From Flaveria trinervia (Eukaryota; Streptophyta; Magnoliopsida; Asterales; Asteraceae): DNA of 64,000 bases. Below, piece after piece: positions 22,306-32,211 of this stretch. A model generated the notes under the pieces. It had not been told where the DNA came from, made no database searches, and worked only from the letters and a program-made list of their open reading frames with translations. Location: contig CM046451.1 of the NCBI GenBank assembly GCA_025506515.1, positions 50,137,645 through 50,201,644 of the forward strand, written 5' to 3'. Position 1 is the first letter of the stretch. Each line of letters begins with the position of its first letter. The position numbers and the translations under genes were made by a program.

Positions 22306-23582
22306 ATGACCGTGTTGGTGTTTGAATCTTTCCGCGTGTGTGTGAGGATGACCGGTGGTAGATCATCTAAAGCTTCACGTGGTGGAGGATGTGGTGCTGA
22401 ACCACGGGTCACTAGAGGAAGGCCTAGAGCCGAAAAGGTCGTTCATGAAGAACCAGAGACCCCTCATCTGGAGGGTGGTGATGAGAGTTCTAATTTGAGA
22501 GCCTTAGTGAAGGAGATGGTTGTGGAGGAAGTGCATGAGGTCATGCAGACGATCCTGCCATCTGTGGTGACCGAAGTGATAAAGGCTGTTAGAGATAGGG
22601 AAAGAAGGGAAATGAGTAGACCTACGAGCGAAAGAAGACAGCCCGAGACTGAGACGGTTCTGTTTGTTGATGAAGAAGAAGAGGAAGAAGAAGAGCCTAC
22701 GCCAGAGATGGCATGCGGCTGTAACTATGGGGTGTTTCAACGATGCAAGCACCCTATTTTTGATGGTAACGACACTGTTGCTACTGCTCACTGGTGGGTG
22801 AGAGAAATGGAAGCTGTTCTAAATATCAGTGAGTGCCAGGAGGATCAGAAAGTGAAGTTTGCTGCCCACTCTTTTGTGGACTCAGCTTTATGCTGGTGGG
22901 ACAATATTGTCCAAGCTGAGGGTAGCAGGGCTATCGGGAAGATGAAGTGGGAAGAATTAAAGAAGTTGGTGATTGAGGAGTTTTGTCCTTATAGGGAAAT
23001 GGATAAGGTGGAAAGGGAGGTCCTGCAGTAGGAGGTGGGAACCATGACACATCAGCAGTACACTACCAAGTTCAACGAGATGGCACATCTGGTGCCAGAC
23101 CAAGTGACACTTTTGTCACGAAAGATTAAGAGGTACATTTAGGGTCTGCCAGCGGATATCCGTAGGCACATGATCGTTGTCCGACCAAGCACGTTTAGAT
23201 CGATGGTGGATTTGGCAGGGAGGTTGTATGATGAGAGAACTGTGGTGGTGATCGAAGGTAGCAAGAAAGGTGGTAGTGATCGGAACTGGAATGGAAAGAG
23301 GTTTGGTCGGGGTGGTGCCTCGATGAGTAATAAGAAAGCACGGGTGGATGACCGCCGTGTGGTCACATCTGGTGCAGGGTCGAAGATGTGTGGTAGATGT
23401 GGAAGGAGCATACTGGAGAATGTAGGCTGGGATCGAACTTATGCTTCAAATGTGGGAAGACGGGGCATATAGCAAAGGACTGTCGTACGATCCGATGTTT
23501 TAATTGTGGCGTGGAGGGCCACATGAGTAGAGACTGTAAGAAGCCGAGGCTAAGGTTCTACGGTGAAGAAGATTGGAGGTGA
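22306..23582 (+). pseudogene. Gypsy C gag with two CCHC zinc knuckles
   Basis: Possible starts are the Met at 22306 or the one before TGGRSSKASRGGG. Blocks in order are DESSNLRALVKEMVVEEVHE (helical), an acidic run EEEEEEEEP, CNYGVFQRCKHPIFDGND, MEAVLNISECQEDQKVKFAA and SALCWWDNIVQAEG (capsid core). The first frame of 241 residues stops at 23029. Homologous reading continues through a TAG at 23140-23142 to about 23400. After a frameshift the knuckles CFKCGKTGHIAKDC and CFNCGVEGHMSRDC end at 23582. It would form the particle and bind element RNA. It is broken in at least three places. Confidence 0.9.
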
Positions 23583-24128
23583 AGGACCGAGGGTGAGCGC
23601 TAGAGCATTCACAATGACGCAGGAGGAGGCTAGGACAGACCCTGATGTCATGTCAGGTACGTTTCTAGTAAACCAAACTTTAGCCTCTATGTTATTCGAT
23701 TCTGGTGCTAGTAAAAGTTTCATTTCTGTTGCTTTCTATGCTAAACTGCCTATTAGTAGTAAGAATATAGATGCGCCATTTGGTGTAGAAACTGCCATAG
23801 GTAAGTCTACTAGGATTACTGAGGTGATAGAAGGATGTGATGTAGAATTGGAAGGTCAGAAGTTTCCGGTTAGACCGTTCATCAGAACTTAGATGGTTTT
23901 GATATGGTTCTTGGGATGGATTGGTTGGCGGACTACGAGGCGAACATTTTGTGTCGCAAGAAGATGATTCGTTTGACATCACTTGATGGGAGTTCGGTAC
24001 CGGTTTATGGTGATCGCGTCACGAAGATTCCGAAAGTAATCTCAATGGCTATGGCGGGAAAGTGCATGAGGCATGGATGTAGCGCCTACTTGGCTTATGT
24101 AAGGGATGTAGAAACACCAACACCATAA
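23563..24128 (+). pseudogene. Gypsy C aspartic protease
   Basis: The frame reads LASMLFDSGASKSFIS with the catalytic D-S-G triplet, then GQKFPVRPFIRT. An extra base near 23890 shifts the frame to VLGMDWLADYEANILCRKKM, the conserved C-terminal block of plant Gypsy proteases. It continues to CSAYLAYVRDVE and a TAA at 24126. It would process gag-pol. The shift separates the active site from the C-terminal half. Confidence 0.9.
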
Positions 24129-24900
24129 TTGTCTGATGTACCGGTTGTGTGTGACTTTCCAGACGTGTTCCCAGAAGACTTACCAGGAGTGCCACCTGAC
24201 CGAGAGATCGAGTTCCAGATTGATTTGATACGGAGTGCCCAACATGTTGCCAAGGCACCGTATCAGTTGGCTCCGACTGAGATGAAAAAATTGATGGAGC
24301 AATTGTAAGAGCTGCTTGATAAGGGGTTTATTAGACCGAGTATCTCTCCTTCGGGTGCTCCAGTCTTATTCGTGAAGAAGAAAGACGGTAGTATGAGGAT
24401 GTGTATTGATTACCGTGAGCTGAATAAGTTGACGATAAAGAACCGATACCCCTTACTCAGAATTGATGATTTGTTTGATCAGCTACAAGGTGCCAGTTGG
24501 TTCTCAAGGATAGATCTTCGATCAGGCTACCACCAGTTAAAGGTGAAAGAGCAAGATGTCCCTAAAATAGCTTTTCGCACGCGTTATGGTCACTACGAGT
24601 TCCTCGTTATGTCATTTGTTTTGACCCATGCGCCAACTGCTTTTATGAATCTGATGAATCCAATGTGTCAGCCAATGTTAGATAAATCAGTGATTGTGTT
24701 TATTGATGATATCCTGATTTATTCGAAGAACGAGATTGAGCATGCCAGTCACATTCGAGAGGTTTTGGAGATGTTAAGAAAGGAGAAGTTGTACGCCAAG
24801 TTATCCAAGTGCGCATTCTGGTTACGCGAGGTTCAATTCTTGGGCCACGTGGTGAATCCTGACGGGATCATGGTGGATCCGGCAAAGGTGGAGCAGTGAT
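24129..24900 (+). pseudogene. Gypsy C reverse transcriptase
   Basis: The lead-in VCDFPDVFPEDLPGVPPDRE is followed by a TAA at 24306-24308 where relatives have Gln. The 175-residue open part (24372-24899) contains MRMCIDYRELNKLTIKNRYP, LFDQLQGASWFSRIDLRSG (catalytic Asp), HYEFLVMSFVLTHAPTAFMN and VIVFIDDILIYS (Asp-Asp). The usual PFGLTNAP is altered to SFVLTHAP, a further sign of decay. A base is lost near 24895, which shifts the connection segment out of frame. Confidence 0.92.
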
Positions 24901-25500
24901 GCAATGTAAGTCTCCAAAGACGCCATCCGAGATTCATAGATTCTTGGGTTTGGCGGGCTACTACAGAAGATTCATTCAAGACTTCTCCAAGATCGCTTCT
25001 CCACTAACTAAGTTGACCCATTAAGAAGTGAAGTTTGTATGGGGTCAAGCTTAAGAGAAGGCGTTCGAAGAATTGAAGGCAAGGTTGACTCAAGCTCCTG
25101 CTCTGTCATTACCTGATGGAAGTGAAGATCTGGTGGTTTATTCTGATGCTTCCTACTTGGGTTTGGGGTGTGTGTTAATGTAGAGAGAAAAGGTTATAGC
25201 CTATGCATCCTGACAGTTGAAGGTTCATGAGGTCAATTATCCTAGTCATGACTTGGAGCTAGCAGCCGTGGTCTTTGCGTTAAAGATTTGGAGGCACTAT
25301 CTTTACGGGACAAAGTGTACCATATTCACTGACCACAAGAGCTTGAAGTACTTCTTCGAGCAGAAGGACCTGAACACAAGGCAAAGATGATGGTTGGAGC
25401 TCATAAAGGATTATGATTGCGAGATCCATTAACATACAAGCAAAGCCAACGTGGTGGCGGACGCCCTTAGCAGAAAAGAGAGACCCGAGCCGATTTGGGT
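24901..25500 (+). pseudogene. Gypsy C RNase H
   Basis: Reading past the shift gives HRFLGLAGYYRRFIQDFSKI, VVYSDASYLGLGCVLM, HDLELAAVVFALKIWRHYLY, IFTDHKSLKYFF and NVVADALSRKERPEP, so all catalytic acids are visible. Stops interrupt it near 25022, 25052, 25181, 25211, 25388 and 25430. Most replace Gln or Arg codons of the relatives. No long open frame remains in the expected phase. Confidence 0.88.
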
Positions 25501-25567
25501 AAAAGCTTACCAAATAATCATGACCTCTGATGTGATGAAGTAGGTCAAGGAGTTCCAAGATGAGGCA

Positions 25568-26516
25568 TTGAAAAAGTATCATCTTAACTCTGAAAGAATG
25601 AGAGGTCTGGTCGCAGAATTAGGTGAAAACACACTCGGTGTTAGTATCCAATTTGGACGAATGTGGATTCCTCGTTTTGGGGATCTACGTGGAAGATTAT
25701 GGATGAAGCTCACAAGATTCGATACTCTATTCATCTCGATGCTACAAATATGTACCAAGACATGAAGAAAGATTATTGGTGGCCGGGTATGAAGCGTGAT
25801 GTGGTGGAGTATGTGACTAAATGTCTTTCTTCTTTACAGGTGAAGGTCGAACACCAAAAGCCGTATGGGAAGATCCAACCTTTGGATATACCGTAATGGA
25901 AGTGGGAGCATATCACCATGGATTTCATTACAAAGCTTTCGTGTACCCCGAAAGGGTATGATGCTATATGGGTGATTGTTGATCGTTTGACGAAGAGTGT
26001 TCACTTCCTACCATTCGTGAGACGTATTCATCCGAGAGGTTGGCAGATCTGTTCATCAAGGAGATAGTAATTCGTCATAGTGTGCCGGTGTCTACTGTGT
26101 CTGATCGTGACACCCGATTTACATCTAAATTTTAGAAGAAATTCCACGACGCGATGGGTACGAGGTTGCATATTAGCACGGCTGATCATCCTCAGAGGGA
26201 TGGTCAGTCAGAAAGGACCATTCAGACCTTGGAGGATATGCTTCGTGCTTGTGTCATTGATTTAGGAGGAAGTTGGGATGACCACTTATCGTTAGCTGAG
26301 TTCTCATATAACAACAACTATCATGCCAGCATTAGTATGCCCCCTTATAAGATGCTATACGATAGGAGATGCCGAACACCCATGTGTTGGGGTGATATTG
26401 GCCAGAAGGAGTTAGGAAGTGTCGAGGTGATCGAGGCTATGACTGAGAAGCTTGAAAAGATTAAGGCCTTCATGAAGGCAGCAAAAGATAGACAGAAGTT
26501 GTATGCTGATAAATGA
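25568..26516 (+). pseudogene. Gypsy C integrase
   Basis: Pieces in three frames give MDEAHKIRYSIHLDATNMYQ, YWWPGMKRDVVEYVTKCLSS, MDFITKLSCTPKGYDAIWVI (Asp), VSDRDTRFTSKF (Asp) and STADHPQRDGQSERTIQTLE (Glu region). The second zinc-ligand Cys of the CLTC motif is replaced by Ser (CLSSLQ). Stops lie at 25894 (where relatives have Gln), 26133 (Trp) and 26514 (Arg). A frameshift near 26020 separates the first two catalytic blocks. The last frame is open for 120 residues. Confidence 0.9.
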
Positions 26517-26537
26517 CGTAGACTGATTGAGTTCCTG

Positions 26538-26960
26538 GTGGGTGACAGGGTTATGTTGAAGGTCTCACCTTCGAAGGGTATCATTCGGTTTAGAAAGCGG
26601 GGCAAGTTGAGACCAAGGTACATAGGGCCTTTCCGAATTATTACTAGAGTAGGAGAGGTGGCCTATAGATTGGAGTTACTAGATGAGTTAAGTGGAATTC
26701 ACCCGACATTCCATGTATCTCATCTGAGAAAGTGTCTAGCAGACGAGGATATGATTGTTCCACTTGAGGATATCGAGGTAGATGAACAACTCGATTATGT
26801 GGAGCAACCGGTGGCGATCATTGATCGAAAAGAGAAGAGGATGAGAAATAAAGTAGTTCCTCTTGTGCGTGTACAGTGGAAGCACAGGAAGGGATCCGAT
26901 TCTACGTGCGAGACTGAAGAAGAGATGAGACAGCATTACCCACGGTTGTTTGAGGAATAA
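26538..26960 (+). pseudogene. Gypsy C integrase tail and chromodomain-like module
   Basis: 140 residues are open. They read GDRVMLKVSPSKGIIRFRKR, GPFRIITRVGEVAYRLEL (GPF/Y), FHVSHLRKCLADEDMIVPLE, VEQPVAIIDRKEKRMRNKVV and EEEMRQHYPRLFEE, ending at a natural-looking TAA. It is preceded by the TGA at 26514. This module is intact and places C with the same Tekay/Del-like lineage as A and B. Confidence 0.9.
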
Positions 26961-26981
26961 CAGGTTTCAGGGACGAAACCT

Positions 26982-26999
26982 AAATAAAGGGGGTGGACT
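26982..26999 (+). other. Polypurine tract of element C
   Basis: AATAAAGGGGGTGGAC directly precedes the 3' LTR terminus. Confidence 0.82.
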
Positions 27000-29221
27000 T
27001 GTAACACCCGGTTATTTAAAAAGTCAAAGAAGGAATGAATAAAGTGAAGTAAAAAGAAGGAAAAGAAATAAAACCCAAGTCTAGGGGTTAAAAGTGACAA
27101 AAAGGACAAAATCTTTGAAAAGTTGGTGATAAAGGTAGCATGGCCGCCTATCACCCTTTCTACACACAAGCTTCAGATATTTTAGAGAGAGAAGGAAAGA
27201 GAGCAGAAAATCTCGGTTTTGAAGGAAGAACAAGAAGAATTCGAATTCAAGGTAAGAATTCATGTGTTCATGATGTTCTTGACTATTTTTATCCTCGGGT
27301 TTATGCTTGTGTGTTTGTATGTGTTCGGGTATGTATTTAGTGGGTTTCTAGGCGAGTCAGCTCAATTGCAAATGAGTTTGGAAGAAACCATACTCAAGAG
27401 CTGCAAAGGTGAGTTCTAGAACCCCTCTTTTACTGGTTTTTAACTGATTTTAGGGCTGGAAATGCAAGAATGTATGCTTTCATTAAACTGGGTTTTTACC
27501 CGTATGTATGAATGTGTGTATGTTGATGCTATGATGTAATGATTGGCTATGTTCATGCTTGATGATGTATGATTGTGTTTCTAAGGCTTAGAAGCTAATA
27601 CTTAAGCTTAGAACATGATGGATGGTGATTGGCAACTGAAATCTGATGTTTAAGGCTCATAAGTTTAGTTTTAGAATCTGCCTAAGTATGCAGAAGAAAT
27701 GCGGATGAGTAATGGAAGTCAATGCGGATGAACAGTTAAATGCGGATGAGCATTAACTATTAAGTAAGCTAATGCGGATGAGTAATGGAAGTCAATGCTC
27801 ATGAGTAGTTAATGCGGATGAGCGTTAACCATTAAGTAAGTCAATGCGGATGAGTATTAGATGAAATGCGGATGAACATTGACTAAGTAAGGGAAATACG
27901 GATGAGTAAAGTTAATGCGGATAAACAAATGCGGATGAACTATAGCAAATGTGGATGAACTATGGCAAATGCGGATGAACAAAAGACAAATGCGGATGAA
28001 CACTTAGAATGTTTTCCTGACTTTCTGGGAAAAAGGAATGAATGTAGGCATTGACTAGGGAGGTTCCCAGGGGTTATATAAGTTGACTTTTGAGATCAGA
28101 GATGTTATGATGTGCATGTTATGATGTATGTATGATGCTTATGCATGATGGTATGTATGATGTATGTTATGAATGTATGATGCCCTGTATGATGATGATG
28201 ACTATTTGTGTTCCTTGTTGTATGATTATTTTCCCTTGGCTTTACGTTGAATGTTAATGAATGAATGAAAGTATTATGTAACGTAAAGCGGAAGATAATG
28301 AAAAGGGGAACATGATGAATGACTGCATGCATTAATGAACGAAGGAAAGTAAAGAAAGTCTTGCAAGCATTGTATGTCGAGACACACCCCATTGTAGGGT
28401 GTTAGCCCAATGGTGTGTGGGTTAGCTACCCCAGAAGGATGCACATCAGGGTCTTTCTTTGTGATTGACCATATGTATAGAAGCTTTGTCGCTTACCCTA
28501 GATACTGTGGCCAGGCTACTGTCGCCATGACGCGGGGTCAATGATGGACCCCGGCCCAGTATCAGCTTTATACATGACGGTAGGGTATAGCACATGACAA
28601 TGGTACACCTGAACTTACCCTAGGTATTGTGGCCAAGTTGTTGTGCGCCATGACAGGGGGTCTATGATGGACCCCGGCCCAGTTTCAGCTTGTGCATGAC
28701 GGTAGGGTAAGGTTCATGGTTTTGATGGAATGAAATAAAGTAATGATGAATGAATGAATGAAAGTAATGAATGTGAATGATAATGATGTACGATGAATGA
28801 AAGAAATTTAATGAATGGATGATGAAGATAATAATGATATTATCTAGGTGTACGTATGATGTGATGCAAAAGTAAAGAACGGTTTTAACAAAAGTAAAGT
28901 ATGTTTTATATTAAAACTAGAACTCACTCAACAACGCTGACTTTTTATGCATTTTCCAGTTGGCAGGTGAGCATTGCTGAGAATGGCGCGGGGCAGCTAC
29001 TTGGCATTTTGGATGGCATTCTTTTGTTACTGTTTTTGCATTATAATGCGAACAAATGAAAATGTGTAATGAGTAATTGTATTAACTTGCAAAAGTAGTT
29101 ATTATGAAATGAAAAGTTATTTAAATGTTCCGCTGCGATGTTTTTATGAAAGTTAAATGTAAATGTATTTTTGTGAGCAATGATTGGCCAGCTGTAAGCG
29201 TCCCGGGCACAGGGCCTTACA
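27000..29221 (+). repeat. Element C 3' LTR
   Basis: 2,222 bases, TGTAACACCCGG to GGGCCTTACA. It has a word array at 27690-28010, TATATAAG at 28075-28082, and the duplicated unit at 28490-28700. Bases 28707-28870, rich in GAATGAATGA repeats, have no counterpart in the 5' LTR but do in solo LTR E. Confidence 0.94.
27690..28010 (+). repeat. ATGCGGATGA word array in element C 3' LTR
   Basis: Same word as in the 5' LTR, about fifteen copies, with partly different unit order and variants such as ATACGGATGA and ATGCTCATGA. Unit number and order differ between the two LTRs. Confidence 0.88.
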
Positions 29222-29226
29222 TAAAT
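29222..29226. repeat. Target site duplication of element C, right copy (TAAAT)
   Basis: Four of five bases match TAAAC at 19977-19981. Confidence 0.75.
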
Positions 29227-31160
29227 CTTTTTTTGAAAAAAAGGTTTTTACTATTATTTTTTTTGGGGTAAGATCTGACAAGATTGAAACTATATTTTGA
29301 GTGGATAAGATAACAAGTAACAATAGGGTATATATAGGCATATAGCTTAACCCATAAAAAATATTCATAACCCAAAGTAACAAGACACACATGTTTGGGC
29401 TAGAAGTGAGGCTTTGTCTAAAAAGTACAATAAAATCATTGATAAAAAAGAGTTAATGGATAAAATTACTTAAGAATTTTAGGTCAATTTCAAGTAGTTG
29501 ACTTAGAACTCCAACATCAGCTTGATGTAACTTAAATTTCATAATAGGTAGCGTTTATTTGGTCTGAATCATAGGCAGTGATCGAATCCCCACACCTCTC
29601 CATCTGCCCACCAAGATACGATAAATTTCAAGATTTGCTGGGTTCACTCGGACATCCAGATGTTTTTATATGTTGTTTGGCTATGTGATTTCAAGATAAG
29701 AAAATAAAATAAAATAAATATAGCATCATCAGTCTCTCATGAACAAAAATGTAATTTACTCTTATGGAAAAAGAATATAAAATTGAAGTTCATATTCACA
29801 CAAAGAACAATATTTATGTTGTATATTATTTTTTTGTTATTTAGTCAAAGTTTGCATCTACACCTTCAACTTTCTTTCTTGTTGTGAGCGAAACAATAGT
29901 TATGTGTGTTTAATACTCCGAAAATTAAGGACGATTATGGTTGATTGTATTTTAAACAAAAAAACACAACAACAGAAGGTAGCGCTAATACTCACCTATT
30001 TTAGGAGCTCTAATCGCACAAATGAACTGAAATAATGATGATGATTGGTGATTTATAACTAAATTAGGGAGGAAAGAAAAGAATTAATGATGAATCTATC
30101 AAAGCTATAAATAAATTAAAGACAATCAAGCATGGTTTCATCAAATATGTTAGATGAAATGAAAGTATTTTTATTTTTTTTACCAAATGCCTTAATTTTG
30201 TTTTCTAAGAGGGACACATGTTTAACTCATATTTCTTAGCTTCCTTAAACAATTAACACTTTTTATTAGATTATTTTTAATACAATTGTCATAATTGTGT
30301 TAACTTTTCAAAATAAATCAAAATCATTATTTTAAATAACATGATTACATATATACAAAAATATGTTTTTATGGACGTGTGTGAACACGTAAGCGTAAAA
30401 AGTTTACATTAGTGTAAATTGCACTTACATCTCATAGATATTTACAAAATATTAAACTGAACAAAATTGTGTAAATTTAACTTGAAATACTCATTAATTA
30501 TAATTTTAATTGAAATTATAATATATATTAAACTCTTTGTTCAATAGCTATAGGAGCTACCCACTATTTGGCCACATGTCTACAATTATTAGTCCTTTTT
30601 CAAAAAGATTTTGCATTCTTTGTAGCATAGTCCACCAATCCACCCATCGCTTCAACTACACAATATTAGCTCTTTGACAGAAAGGAGATGGTGGATGCTT
30701 AGATCTGAGGAGGGGTGGTTAGTGGTGTTAGGTGGTGAGTTTGTTGGCCTTAGATATGATACATAATTACAAATGAATGGTTAGCCCTCAAAGGTTGTTG
30801 TGCAGGTTAGCCATTGAAGGTCGATGGTGCGCAACAGGGTTTTGCCGATGATGTATGGTGTATAGAGATAAACAAAAGAAGAAAAAAGAGATTACGAAAG
30901 AAGAAGATGTAGAAGAGAGAGAGAGGGAGAGAGAGGCGGTGGTTGAATGTGAATGTTGTCTGCTCGGATACTGTTATAGTGAGGCGTTTGTAGTGGTCAC
31001 TAGCGGTGGTACATGATAGTGATTCATTCTATAGAGAAAGAGGTAGATTGTGGGATAAAGAGAGGTGGAAAAATTAGTCTTGCTCCTTTGAAAAAGAAAT
31101 GGAATGAAATGATATGTTATCATGCATAATTGAAATGAAATTATTATGCGCGTCGTATAG
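29227..31160. other. Gene-free stretch right of element C
   Basis: AT-rich DNA without a recognisable gene, RNA or transposon. 30840-30950 has a purine-rich run (GAAGAAGATG, then a GA repeat). It is probably intergenic sequence or very old repeat. Confidence 0.6.
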
Positions 31161-31162
31161 CC

Positions 31163-31276
<114 letters not shown>

Positions 31277-32206
31277 ACAACAGCCATTTTCTGAGATAAA
31301 ACCCAAACCTGAACTCATTTTGAGTTTCTATTGTTAATTATGTAATAACTTTAATGGATCAAATCATTAAATATGTAATTTATTATTAGTCAACTTGTAA
31401 TAATTTATTGATTTATAAACAATTCTTTCATAAAATTATAAAGACTTAATAAGCATTTTGCAATAAATAACTAAACGAAAAATCTTATTAAAATTTATTA
31501 AGTTATAAAAAGAATTTTAATAAAATTATAAAATTTTATTAGTAGTTATGAATTTTAATAAATAATTAATTTAATTTATTTAGTTTTATAAGTCTAAGGT
31601 TTAAATTGAAATTTCTGAAACTTAATATAAAGATTTCAAGTATAAAATAACAACTTTCAAAACCACAGGGACCAAAATTGTAAATTAATTAAAACAACCC
31701 AAACCCCCCATCCCCGTTTTTCCAGCCACCATCTCCGGCCATAACTCCGGCGACTTTCTCCCATAAAAAATAACCGATTTAAATGCCTAATAACCACGTT
31801 AATACGCTCGGTTGTGCTATTCGAACTTAATACCTATTGTAATTGGCTTAATGAACTTGTTTAAAGCTCTAATTGAAACCGAAACATCACATTCAAAAAT
31901 CGAGTATGTTTCAATTTGGTTATTAACACCATTAATCGAATTAATTGAACAAAAACGCTTTTGTGGGAGTTTCGAATTCTAGCATATCAACCATTGATGT
32001 TAACATGATGTAACTATAATCATATTATACTCGAAACACCAGAAACAAACTCACAACTCAAAACACCTCTTCTAGACACCTTAAACCAAAATTGAGTGAG
32101 GGCTTTTAATCATCATTACCATCCAAAGCTTCATACAAGATTAATTTGATTATCAGAAATGTTTGAATCTCGAACCAACTATACCTTAGTCGCAGCTATC
32201 CTTATT

Positions 32207-32211
32207 ATTAT
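32207..32211. repeat. Target site duplication of solo LTR E, left copy (ATTAT)
   Basis: Exact match to 34502-34506. Confidence 0.9.

Larger units (their letters stand above)
19982..29221 (+). mobile_element. Gypsy element C, complete but inactivated
   Basis: A 9,240-base element with LTRs at 19982-21995 and 27000-29221, a perfect primer site (21999), Gypsy gene order and a polypurine tract (26982). Termini are TGTAACACCCGG and CCCTACA/CCTTACA. Its LTRs are of the same family as solo LTRs E and F and fragment D. gag-pol holds at least a dozen in-frame stops plus frameshifts, so it is not autonomous. The LTRs differ by a deletion of about 160 bases (bases 28707-28870 have no counterpart in the 5' LTR) and many substitutions, so it is older than A, G or H. 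Confidence 0.95.

Noticed and set aside
27140..27340. Short frames near the start of C-type LTRs (20041-20223, 27081-27340)
   Set aside because: They lie in the conserved first part of an LTR and are disrupted in E and F. I found no sign of a host gene.
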